From: Pseudevernia furfuracea
Lineage: Eukaryota; Ascomycota; Lecanoromycetes; Lecanorales; Parmeliaceae
Direction of reading: 5' to 3'
DNA: 64,000 bases
Assembly: GCA_022315425.1 (NCBI GenBank)
Contig: JAIUPT010000020.1
Coordinates: 1,860,001-1,924,000, forward strand
The notes under the pieces were generated by a model that was not told the DNA's origin, did not search any database, and saw nothing but the letters and a program-made list of their open reading frames with translations. Positions 30,562-42,192 of the stretch are shown here, piece after piece; the first letter of the stretch is position 1, and every line of letters starts with the position of its first letter. Position numbers and translations under genes: made by a program.

Positions 30562-33500
30562 ATGCCAGGCGCTCACACCAAGCGTGAAGCGGCTGCCCGC
30601 GAGGCACCTCGACGTAATCAAGGCCATTCCACTGCAGGCCCTGCTAGACCTCAGCCTGAGCCATACGATGGCCCGGGATCTAACGCGGGAGAAGCTCGTG
30701 GCCGCTCTGGCTCAGTCGCTGGAACTCGTAGTTCGTCACGTCCAGGTAGCCAAGTACGTGGATCTAGCCAGACTCGTCAAGCCGTAGACCCTGCGCGCGA
30801 ACCAGTGTCTCAAGTCCTCCTTAGGAACGTCGACTTTGGAGGGGCGGCGTATAACATGTTTAACCAGGTAAGCCCCAAATTTACCTGTTTGCCAATGGTT
30901 TCCGTGTCACTCTGCGCTTCTAATTCACATTTCCTCGCGTATTGTGTGTTGAGGTAGACAAGGTGCTATGCTTGCTGCCAAAAGACCTCCGTAAAAATGA
31001 ATGCTGCATGGCTTCATTCTATCGCGCCAAAGAAGGGTGCTCTGTCACTTTCTTCACTTCACACCTCCAACGTCAACCCCATTTCCATTCATACTGTTCC
31101 TATTCATAATTCCTATTCATGCCATTACTATTCATTCCAGTGATCATTCATATTGTTCATTCCCTTTCACACCAAAGAGCTTCACATCGAGGCATCCTCC
31201 CATATTTAAACCCCATCCAACACCAACCATCCTTCCTTCCTACAACATCCTCTTAACTCCAACACCATAACCAACATTTCTCCCTCTTAACCATCATACA
31301 ATTTACATCTCTGCAAGCATTACACAACACCTCTGTTACTGCATACCAGCACTTTGCGAACCTTGATATCCTGTTGGCATCTACACTTCCTCCAACATCA
31401 TTCTCAAGTGTCCCTCCAAATCTTTCTACACTAATCATGTCTTCCTCTACCCCTGTTGACAAGTCTTCCTCTACCCGCGTTGACAAGTCTTCCAATACTC
31501 CTGATATTGGCGTTGGCTTGCCAACAAAGCCAACGAACACTCCTATCATTCAGCCTTACCCTAATCCGTTTCGTAATCAGATGCCCACGACTTTGATGAA
31601 CCGTAAGGGGTTCAGCAAAGCTGGAAAGCCCGCTGTCATTCAGGTCAATTCCCACATTATCGAACAGTGGCCTACTATCGATGTCTTCCAATACGATGTA
31701 AGTCTTCTCCAAATCTTCTCTTATCCTTCACATACTGAGCTACAAATAGATCATCATTGGCAGTGGCACTGAGAAGCGTGGCCTCGTCGCGGCCGTTTGG
31801 GCCTCTAAGAAGGCCAAGAGCGAAATTCTTCGATATGGCAACGGATTCATTTTCGACGGTAGCCGTATTGGATGGTCAGTTGATGGCAAATTTTGCACGG
31901 AAGCATTCAGCTGACAGTCACAGGGCAACTACTCAAAAGCCCGACAACTCCTTCACCGTCAATCTCGATGAGGAGAAGGGCCTGAAACCACGTGAGAATA
32001 AGCCTGAGGATACGCACCGAGTCGCAATCAAGTTCGCCAAGAAGATTCAGCTTGCAACAGTGCGCGCTTACTTGGAAGGCAAGATGGACTTCGACAATGG
32101 GGTCTTAGAGGGAATCAGTAAGGCCTCATCCTCTCCCTCGGGGCAAGTGCAATATTAACATTGTTCAGACTTCCTTGATCACTTGCTCCGTGAAACGCCT
32201 TCCAAGAAACTGATCAATCTGCGACGTTCATACTTCGCTCGTCATCCTGTGTCCGAGGAGCGCACCTTGATCGGAGGAGGCATTGAGGCAATGAAAGGTG
32301 TCTATCAGTCCATCCGTCTTGCTGAGGTACCCTCATCCGTTCTTCATGTCTATGCTGGTTGCTTACTTCATATCCAGGGCAAGCGCTTGGTGGTCAATGT
32401 TGATGTCTCTAATTCATGCTTCTGGCACCCAACCAACTTCTCCAGACTTGCTTTCAATCTTTCTGGAGAGAAAGATGAGCGCGGTCCCGGGCCCTTCCAA
32501 GTGGTCGCTTCTCGGCAATCTGATGGGAGAGAGGCACAGTTGCTCCCAATGTTGAAGCGTCTGGTTAGAAACAAGTTCTACGTCCGACACCGTGGTAGTG
32601 ATGGTAAGCTCAATTGTGCCCCACCGTTACGATCACAGCATTACTGACTTCAGTTTAGAATCCAAGATCTGGACAGTGAAGCAAATATCTGGACTCAATG
32701 CCAACGAGCACAAGTTCGATGTGACTGAGAAAGCCACCGGCAAGACAACTAACATGAGCGTGCGTGAATACTTCATGAAAAAATACAATATCTATCTCAA
32801 CCAGCCTTGGTTGCCCTTGGTACAAACTCAGAAGCCCAACGTTCTCTTCCCCATGGAAGTCTGTGTCATGTGCGATGGACAGCGATACCCCTACAAGTTG
32901 AATCCTGAGCAGGTATGGATGGCTTATTCGCTGACCCATTCAGAAGACTCGGCTAACTTTTGATTAGACGGCTGAGATGATCAAGTTTGCCGTATCGCGA
33001 CCTGCGCAGCGTCGTCAAGCAATTGATCATGGGCTAAAGAAGCTCGATTGGGCCAATGATCCTTTTCTCAAGGGTTATGGAATGAAGATAAATCCAACAA
33101 TGCTCAAGACTAATGTCCGTATCCTCGAGCCGCCTGAGCCATTATTCGCAAAGGGCGCAATTGCCAAGCCCAACTTCTCTGGTCGTTGGGACCTGAGAGG
33201 CAAAGTATTCCTTCAGCCGAATGACCGACCTCTGAAGTCATGGGGCATTGTTGTCCTTATGCCTAAAGATCTTCGACCGCAAGTGACTAAAGATCAGGTT
33301 GAGGCGTTCAAGAAGAATTTCTTGAACCTTTATCGTGGCCACGGCGGCAACGTCGAAAACCTGAACCCTCCAATCATTGCCGGAATCCCGGACGACGCGA
33401 AAGCCATTGAGGCAACCTTTCTTGCAGCTGGCAATCAACACAACACGCGACCTCAGATGCTGATGGTAATCCTATCCAATAAGAGCACCGAGGTTTACAA

Positions 33501-34689
33501 TCGTGTGAAGAAGAGCTGCGATTGTCGCTATGGTGTTATGTCTCAATGCGTTATGGCCAGCAATGTCCTCAAGAACCAGCCGCAGTACTGCTCCAATGTA
33601 CTGATGAAATTCAACTGCAAGCTCGGAGGGACTACATGTTCCATCAAAGCGGTAAGAAATTCGTTGCGTTGACCTTCAGATTTTATAAATACTGACAGCT
33701 AGCAGAGACAACCATACTTCAGCGAATCGACGATGATCATTGGTGCTGATGTTTCTCATGCTGCACCTGGTATGGTGGACATGGCATCCATGGCTGCTAT
33801 GACTGTCTCTTTGGATAAGTCTTGCTCTCGCTACGGAGCTGCTGTCCAATCAAACGGGCATCGTCTAGAGATGATCACTAGCACCAACATTGAGGAGATG
33901 CTCAAGCCGTTAGTTCAATGGTGGATGATGAATGTTGGAGGCGGCTTTCCTCCTAGGCACCTTTACTATTTCCGCGATGGAGTCTCCGAAGGACAATACA
34001 CCGCTCTGCTCAAGCAAGAGGTGGCAGACATCAAGAAGGTTATGGATGATCTGGGCCAGCGGGACCCTCGCAATTTGGTATGTACCTTTGTCTGACTTGG
34101 CCTCGTAACATCAGCTAACTTGATTGGCAGCCCAAGGTGACTGTTGTTGTCGCTGAGAAGCGTCACCACATTCGCTTCTTCCCTCCCTCAGGAATGGCTG
34201 GCGACAAGAATGGAAACCCTGTGCCTGGTACCTTGGTTGAGCACGATGTCACTCATCCTTGGGAGAACGATATTTATCTCTGCTCGCACGTGGCCATCCA
34301 GGGAACAGCTCGTCCTACTCATTACCACATGTTGATGGATGAGGCCAACGTTCCTGTCGAGAAGTTCCAAACACTTCTCTATGAGCACTGCTACCAGTAT
34401 CAACGCGCCACCACTCCAGTGTCCCTATGTAAGTCTCAACCTCTACTTTTGTTTATTGAGGTATTTTAGCTAACACTTCGCAGTCCCCGCCGTCTACTAT
34501 GCTCATTTGGCTTCTAACCGTGCCGCCTCGCATATTAATTTGGCTCAGAATCAAGTTGCGAGGATCCATCGCGAGAAGCGTGCTGGCAAGGGTATCATCA
34601 AGATCTCCGACGGCTCTGAGACCGAATGGCCTAAGCTGATTCCCATGGAGCCTACTAATAGTATCGGGTTCGGTATGTGGTACATTTGA
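30562..34689 (+). CDS. Argonaute (QDE-2-like, 11 exons)
   Basis: Exons: 30562-30867, 31350-31697, 31750-31874, 31924-32117, 32169-32326, 32378-32603, 32659-32912, 32968-33651, 33706-34077, 34131-34428, 34484-34689, totalling 1,056 residues in phase. The N-terminus is Arg/Gly-rich. The N domain and linker 1 come next, then PAZ (about 420-540), MID, and PIWI at the C-terminus. The slicer tetrad is visible: Asp780 (GADVSH), Glu820 (HRLEMI), Asp856 (YFRDG) and His953 (RPTHYH), so cleavage is expected. Argonautes bind small RNAs and silence matching transcripts (quelling or defence in fungi). Intron 1 is unusually long (482 nt). If it is not real, translation would start at 31438 instead. Confidence 0.92.
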
Positions 34690-35902
34690 AGAAGATAGAT
34701 AGACTGGCTCAGACATTCACCTGCGACACGAGACAGATTTTCTTTTTCTTAGCGACTCATATCAATTAGGCGTGCTCATTCATTACATCCATCAAAGTCC
34801 TCGTCTTGATGCATTACATCTGTCTCCATTAAGTGAGCGGATTATCGGATCATCACTCATGCTTCTCTAAGTTCGATCATCTTCGGATCTCGTTCTTACA
34901 GCAGAGAAACACTATGGTTGAGGCACCGGGTATTCGCAATTGAAGCGGATCCTTCATCAGGATCATCATGCTTGCTTGTTCATAGAGAAAATTCAGATAG
35001 AAAACCCCACAAGGAATCAAACATTTCATGTGTCAATCCTTGGTCCCTTTTGCCTGCTTGCGATGCTTGAAATCAGTGATTTGCTGAATTCTGACTCTAT
35101 AGGATCATCTTAGCGAGTGGAGAGCAGAAATAGCTCTCACCCAAGCAAACGCAAGATAAGTTCAGCCTACTTCTTATAGGTGGCTTCCATGGAAAGCAGA
35201 TACGCGAGCGGTGCTACGGCTATCAAGTCTGACAGTCTAGCAAGCACATGGCTCGGCCAGCTGCAGCGAAGCTTTGTGAGGCCAACGGATTGTGTGGCTG
35301 CGGCCGTAGATGCAGCTTTCTTGCATCACACTATATACTGTACCTCTACGCGTCTGGCTGGCTGATCATGGGGGTATTGTATGATGGTAGAGCATGCCGG
35401 CCTGTCCATCATCTGAACGGGATAAAGGTATGGGAGGGGATCAAGGTCGGTTACGGTACAGCTTTTTTTCTACATCTTGGTGGTAAGTAGGTAGCAGCAC
35501 CATAGCTGAGAAATTATCAGACATGTATGTGTGTGAGTGACGCTGAATTGATTTTGTCACGTTTTTAGTTCTCTCCCAGGTACTGTGACTCTACCCAGCA
35601 TAATTTACGCCATCGGCGGCTCCAGCTCACGGGAGCGATCCTGAGAACACTTCCAAGCTTGTAAGATACAAACCCCACTACATCTACACTACATTCCGGT
35701 TCCTACTGTTTGTTTGCTCTCAATGACACGCAGGATAAGTCGCAAACACACACACACACACACATGTTCTGATCTTGATCGATTATCCGCCGAGCAAGCC
35801 GCGGACCATGGACGTGGTCTGCGGTATACGTGGGTTTTCTTTCTATGTTTATGTTTAGCCGATGCAGGTGGGGTGCAGTTGCCATCATCGAGATGATGTG
35901 GA
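34690..35902. other. intergenic between argonaute and NLR remnant
   Basis: No gene recognised. A CA-dinucleotide run lies at about 35747-35764. Confidence 0.45.
35747..35764 (+). repeat. (CA)n microsatellite
   Basis: About nine CA units in a row. Confidence 0.85.
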
Positions 35903-38900
35903 TCAGCCACCTCGATCGATCATCATTTGCACTATTTTCAAGTTCGACTCAAGTTCAGTATGTATTCGATCGAGCTCATCTGGACCAGCAACTCCTTCGA
36001 TGAGCAGTTGTGCCATTTCAGTAGTTTCTTTAAGTGCAGCATGTGCCAATGGAGTTTTGCCTTCATTGTCGACATGATTCGGATCGGCACCTTGGTCGAC
36101 TAACATGTGGGCCATTTTTCAGATCCAACCTCATTGTAGCAAATGCCAATGGAGTCCAACCATCGGCGCCATCCGGATTGGCACCTCGCTCGATCAGCAT
36201 CTGCGCCATTTCCAAATTTGGCCTGGCTGCAGCATGTGTCAATGGAGCCAAACCTGTATTATCGATCTGATTCGGATCAGCACCTGCCGTCGAAGAGCAT
36301 TTGTATCAAGTTCAAATCTCCCCAACTTAATGCTGCTGCCAGTGGAGTCCTGCCAAAATCGTCCGACACTGGGGGGTCCGCGCGTGCACCCATCTGCACA
36401 AGAACCCGCACTACTTCCCAGCAGCCGTGCTTTGCAGCTATTGCTACGGAAGTACCGCCACAATTTTGCTTGAAGTTGGGGCCGTCAAGCGTCGTAATGA
36501 TCATTTTCGCTAGAGCCGAATGACCACGATTCGCAGCCTCTGCCAAGGGATTGTAACCGGCATCACGATGAAACTCGGTGTCATCGAAACATAAACTGGC
36601 ACCTTGGCTCAATAGGTACTCCACTATCGTCGTCTGTCCTTTCCCTGCGGCTACCACAAGGGCAGTCAAAGAATTCTCCTCACAACTGTGGCTTTGCAAC
36701 TCCGCACCACCTTCTACCAACAACTTCACGATTACCTCATGGCCACCTTGTGCGGCCATCATCAATGGTGTCCTTCGGAGTTTGTCTTTGAGCTGTACAG
36801 CACGATTTGCCAGTAAAATCTCAACTATAGATTGATGCCCACGACCTACAGCCTAGAGTAATGCCGTTCTACCTAAGCTGTCAGTTGAATCGACTGAGGC
36901 TCCTTCATTGATCAGCCGTGATAAGATAGCGTCGTGTCCCAGGAACGATGCTAAGCTAATGGGTTCAGGATTTTCAGGAAACTCTACTGACAACTACTCG
37001 GCGTGGCGGACCTATTGCAACATGGAGATGTTGCGGACCCAATGTAACTGGAACCACGTGAAGAACCGCGTGAAGAACCGCTGAGATTCGGTATTGCATA
37101 CATCAAACCAGTATACGAAAGCGTCACTATCCCTCTTGGCGAACCGAAAATGGTCAGCCCAGTTCTCGGAAGCGTATTTCAAAAGGTCATTCCCCCCTAC
37201 GTAACTTTTCCTCCGACTGCACTCAGAACTACTACTAACGACCCCTTGCCAATTTTTCGGACTGCTCATCCCATGTATCTAGATGGTCGAAGCCATGATT
37301 TTCATCGCAGTCTCCAACTGGTTTTCCCTTGGCTTTGTCTTCGCTGCTCTCTGTTGACCACGGCATTTCGTCTTCGAGAGTTGGAGAGCCATGTTGAAAG
37401 TCATCAAACAGGAGATAGATGAGACAAATCTTTGCGAGGACAAGGTTTGAGACACTCGGTTCCATGGAATGTCTCCAGGGTCCAAGCGTTTGGTCGCTGT
37501 GATCAGTGACACCCGAAGAAACTGCATTTCCTTGAGACTCCAGAAATTGTTTAGCAGTTTGATGGAGCAGGTAGATCTTCGAGTCAACAATGCGGACGAA
37601 CAGGCCACAAATGCTTTTGATGTGTTTACAAAAACTTTCGTCCGGTCGCAGATCTACCTCTTTGCGTGATTTTTGTCCCTTTTTGATGTTGAGGGCCATG
37701 TTCATTTCCTCCAAGGTCAAAGGTCGTGTCGCAGAAAGTACGATATGTAGCAATGTTCTCGCCCGCTTAGGCTCTGGGCTCCGAATCAACATATGCTCGT
37801 GAGCTTCATAGATTGTTGCGGGCAATGTCTTCAGGAGTTGCTCCATTCTTTTCGGCGTATCCACTTCGTGGCTCCGTTTGATGACATCTTCCAGAATAAG
37901 ATGCAGCCGGAGATAAGAGCGGCTGCTTGTGTTCGGAAGCTTTTCCAGGAGAACATCTTCGGTTGGACGATCTGTTTTCAATTAAGAGGCAATCCAAGAA
38001 TCTGTGAGTAGAGCTTCGTGATGTTCGTTTCAAGGGCGTTGCCGAGTCTGATCAATTTCGTGAGCCATGAGGACGTTGTTACGGTCGCTGCCATCTCCCG
38101 ACGGTACGTGTCTTCAACAACTGTGTAGCGACATATCACATCTGATAACTGGTCTAGACCTTTTACCAAGGCTTCTTGCTGTTCGGTGGGTTTCAAGAGC
38201 AAATGCAGCGCAAAACTAGCCTTTTCCGGCAACTATTGTTCCTGTATGCAACGTGCAAAGAAGGGGTACTAGTGTCAAGGAATATTCATGGATATCAGGG
38301 ACATCGACCTATCATATCCTGGGTAAGAACAAAACAGAATCACACCCATTCGAAAAATACCGGTAAGAGCACGCATACACCTGCCCAGGCCAAGGTTGCA
38401 TGCGGATCGGAGCTGAATGCGCTTGAGACGAAATCCTTCGCGTAAAGTACCGCTTTGACGGTTCGATCGACTTGGGCCTTGACCTCCATAGTCTTCTCAC
38501 CCACATTGAAGGTCCATCGAGCCTTCTCGATGACATCGAGCTTCCTGGTTATTAGCTCCGACATCCGTCCTTCTTTGTCGAATCCCGCAAGGCTGTTTGA
38601 TGCGTGTACTGAAGCATCCTTGTCCTGGAGTTCAGACAATAAATTTTTTTCATACGATTTCATGAGTTCCTGGCCGTCCTTCCTCTCCATGAGAAGGTTG
38701 TACGCCGTATCCCAGAGATCTCGGGATTGGTGCGTGTCCCAGACGTCCCCCACTGCCTGGCTCGCAGTACTCCCCACGTTTGAGACCGTGTCTAGCTCAT
38801 GCATAGACGTAGGCCGTACCTCTGCATTCGGGGTTTCATTACACGTTGACAGCGTTTTGTCTGCATCGTGCGTCCGGGTGGCCTCGGCTTTAAGCTTCTT

Positions 38901-38975
38901 CCGCCAGCACAGAAGACGGCGCATAATCGCTGAAAACTCTAGTGCTGGTGATCTTGAGGTAATGGTAGGTCGCAA
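35903..38975 (-). pseudogene. decayed NLR (NWD-STAND-ankyrin) lacking the NACHT core
   Basis: Read on the minus strand: an NWD-type NLR N-terminal domain (38975-38340; SSDPHATLAWAGVCVLLP) continues after a break at 38232-37978 (QQEALVKGLDQLSDVICRY). It stops at 37978 and is followed at once by the region that normally lies after NACHT (YLRLHLILEDVIKRSHEVDT, 37981-37235). Walker A and B are absent, a loss of roughly 200 or more residues. A frame change near 37250 leads to a helical segment (KYASENWADHFRFA). Ankyrin repeats follow, with an in-frame TAG near 36855 and single-base frame breaks near 36288 and 36115. Intact relatives act as fungal STAND immune or incompatibility receptors. This copy cannot make one. 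An alternative reading with unusual introns would not restore the NACHT domain. Confidence 0.85.
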
Positions 38976-39849
38976 TTGACCCCAAGGCTAGCACCGTAAG
39001 TGCTTCAAAACTTTTGTGATTGCGGGTTGTGCGGCTGTGACCCACTCAGTTGGAGTCGAGGTTTATGCAAGTTGTTTTTATACTTGCACACATATATGGC
39101 TCCGCACACAATAGAATTGATTTGCAAGTTCAGTGCAACATGATATGAAAGGGACGTTGGAGAAGGATCTTGACATTTCGAAGGGAATGGACCATCCCGA
39201 GATGCATGAGTAGCACGAGGCTGAAGAGTGCATCATGGTGTGAGACGATTGGCGATGAACACTCTACGCAGACGCCCCCAGAATTGGATTTAAGTTCTTG
39301 CAGAGCTGATTGGTTTCCATATACCATCGCACAATTGCGGGGTAGTGCAAGAATTCGAGTCTCCTCATTGTGCGACTGAAGGAGCTTCAGGACGTGGATT
39401 CATGTATTTCCTGACTGATCAGATATACCTGTGCGCATTGCAATTCAGCTTTAATCGATCATTTGAAATGAAGTACAACGAGAATGCTTGAGATACAACA
39501 TCTTCAGCATCAATGATAGCCTTCGATCGATTATCTACTACCAAGCTTCCAATCAGAGGACTACGGAACTTTTGTAAATCTTGTATTGTTCAGAATTTTC
39601 ATCTTGCTCAGCCACCACCCCCCCGAATCATCGTCGACCTTGAGAAGTCGCTTCCTGTCCGCGGAAACATGATTCGGAGAAACCCCCGACTCAAAATCAT
39701 CGACGGCATCACGCATATCAACTTGTCAAAGCGTAGAGGGTTCGGCAGGCAGGCGGACCAACAGTTTCTCCACAATGTCGTAGTCTTGGGGGAGTATACC
39801 ACACGTTTTGACCGCCGTCTGATAACACTAGGGAGGCGTAATAGGGTCC
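38976..39849. other. intergenic, no gene recognised
   Basis: Only short ORFs without recognisable similarity between the NLR remnant and the dispersed repeat. Confidence 0.4.
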
Positions 39850-40088
39850 AGTACAATTGCCAAATCAATTGTCCTTGCGGGAAGTTCCCGGAGTGGTATC
39901 TATCCGGGGTCATTGACTCGAGAGACGGAACACGCGCGGTGCATATGCGTCTTCATCTTATTATAGCGCTCAGTGAGTGTGTCTGGAAGAATAGAGTCTC
40001 TAATCGCTTCGATGCTTCCAAGGACAAGAAGCTCCGCATATGTCGCTTCCGGGGAGTCATCCCTATCGAGTACAGTGAGTGTTTCTCC
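39850..40088 (-). repeat. dispersed coding-like repeat, copy A
   Basis: About 235 bp that match 60230-60470 in the opposite orientation at roughly 80 percent by eye. Most differences are transitions. Read on the minus strand, copy A lies in an open frame (40214-39900) containing LDRDDSPEATYAELLVL and ERYNKMKTHMHRA. Copy B keeps the same protein pattern, so the repeat derives from coding DNA. The family is not recognised. It may be part of a mobile element or of a lineage-specific gene family. Confidence 0.7.
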
Positions 40089-40265
40089 TTCTGCTGGAAG
40101 AAGAAGTGTTATATTTGTATTTGTACAGTTCATGGTGCCTAGCGTTGTCGGGAAAGTTCCAATGCTATCCAAAAAGTGCCCAAGTTGATCGAAAGGGGCT
40201 TTCATGCTTATCAAAGGAAGAAAGAGAGAAGGAAAGGAAATGTTTTGATTTCATACCTACAGAAA

Positions 40266-40315
40266 TAAGGTATCTCGGTATGTACTCCGTAAGGTATCTC
40301 GGTATGTACTCCGTA
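40266..40315 (+). repeat. 24-bp tandem repeat, two units
   Basis: The unit TAAGGTATCTCGGTATGTACTCCG (key core GGTATGTACTCCG) occurs twice back to back. It includes the GTACTCCGTA motif that is frequent in ascomycete intergenic DNA. Confidence 0.8.
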
Positions 40316-40556
40316 CAGGAAGACGGCTCGTCGGTGAGAAATTTGGCCGGATCTAACGCAGAATGATCTAGTCAATCAGCTTTTGGAGGTCAAACTACCA
40401 CTAACTTTGTGTACGAAAAACTTCATGTTCTGTCTGAAGCTGTGAAGGCGTACAGCATTCACCTGTCAATGATTCTTCTGGCCAGCTCCACACAGGGTGT
40501 TCATGGTTCTGTTGTGAATCAAGTCTGCCTGCCATCCTACCAAAATCACTATCACG

Positions 40557-41870
40557 ATGCCTCCAAATGATAGTGATTCCTCTGATGATGAGAGTGGAAG
40601 CTTCACAACCACCAATGTCTTGCTTGGCTATGCCTCAAAAGAGCCTACGGATGATGATTTCAACCAGCTTGGAGGCTACCTGGTATGACTGCATGCCACT
40701 GCATCGAGCGCCTGCTAAAGAGCCTAACAAGCTGGTTAGGTATGGCTAGACGGGAACAGTGCTCCCTCGGCGGACCTAGCGAGATGCAGGGTATGCAACA
40801 GCATGATGACTCTACTACTACAATTGAACGGAGACCTACCCGAGAAGTTCCCGGGACATGAGCGGAAACTCTATATTTTCAGCTGTAGGCGAAAGGCATG
40901 CCGGAAGAAAGAGGGGACTTTGAGAGCTATCAGAGGCACAAGGGCCTCGAAGGCTTCTGCTAGGAAACCAACGACAACGTTCAATGGCAAAGCGCCACTA
41001 GAAACACCAAAGACCGAACCTGCAGCTCCAGGCCTGGGCGACAGCCTCTTCAGTTCAACCTCTGCCAGCTCCAATCAGAATCCGTTCTCGTCCACCACCA
41101 CCTCAAATTCTCAGCCTGCCAATCCATTCGCTTCTTCGCCCAGCTCAAACAGCTCTCCTTTCTCATCTCTAGCATCCAAACCACCACAGTCACCATCGAA
41201 AGATCTCCCTGCAACCCTCGCCCAAAAAGCTCGCATCTCCTCCCCTCCACCTGCCCCCGCCCAAAAGGAGCCATGGCCCACCCAATCCTCCCTACCGAAA
41301 CCATATCCTTCCTATCATCTTGACGCTGATTACGAGAGCCTCGATCCCGATCCACCAGCTTCGTTGAAGACACCAATGGACATAGACACGGAGGGTTTAG
41401 GCGGCAAAGATGACGAGAAAGACGCCTTTGAGTCGACGATCGATAGGACGTTCCAGAAGTTCGCAGACCGCTTGGCCCAAAACCCACAGCAGGTGCTACG
41501 TTATGAATTCGGAGGATCGCCCCTGCTATATTCGAAGACGGATGCCGTGGGCAGAATATTCACGCCTCCCCAATCGCCGCCGTCTGGAGCCAAGGTCAAG
41601 ACCGTCTCCCAGACCCGTGAAGGAAGTAGGATACCCCGGTGTCCCAACTGTAGTGCTTCTCGAGTCTTTGAGTTACAGCTCGTGCCCCAAGCCATAACGG
41701 AGCTGGAAATGGAAGAAGAGGGATTGGAGGGAATGGAGTGGGGGACTGTGATACTGGCCGTCTGTGAGAAGGACTGTTCAGAGCGAGGCGTGAGAGCGGG
41801 AGAAGTCGGATGGGTAGAGGAATGGGTCGGAGTGCAATGGGAGGAAGATGCAAAAGCTGGGAGAAGCTAA
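40557..41870 (+). CDS. tsr4: Tsr4/PDCD2-like ribosome biogenesis protein (2 exons)
   Basis: Exon 1 (40557-40682) and exon 2 (40740-41870) join in phase 0 for 418 residues. The N-terminal TYPP-type region reads VLLGYASKEPTDDDFNQLGG, then VWLDGNSAPSADLARCRVCN. It carries the CxxC of a zinc site, with a second set in FSCRRKACRK. A Ser/Pro-rich linker follows. The PDCD2 C-terminal domain begins near DRTFQKFADRLAQNPQQVLRY and includes CPNCSA. Yeast Tsr4 is a dedicated co-translational chaperone of ribosomal protein uS5 (Rps2) needed for 20S pre-rRNA processing. It is convergent with eIF3k, with 322 bp between stops. Confidence 0.92.
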
Positions 41871-42192
41871 TGTGCGATGATGGAAAAGGAGACGACGAGG
41901 CAAATCGTACCAAGGATTATAACGAGAAGTCAGAAGGCACGAATAATGGTTCAGCACACTGCCTTCATGTCCGTGTGCATTTTCCATAACTGCACGAGAG
42001 CACATAGCCGCGTCTTATCTTTGCTCATGAGCTTCGTAACTTTTGTGCGGATCACCTGAAAGCCTCTTCGTGGCCTCTCATCCTCAAACCCCCGCACGCA
42101 GATGCTAAAATATTTATCATGCATTGCTCTGACAGCCACGCCCACCGCGGTTCTCCTCGCACGTCCAACAAAGCCCGTGCGTGCATCGAAAA

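Noticed and set aside
39513..40142. 209-residue plus-strand ORF over dispersed repeat copy A
   Set aside because: The protein pattern shared with copy B is on the opposite strand; this frame is not kept in copy B.
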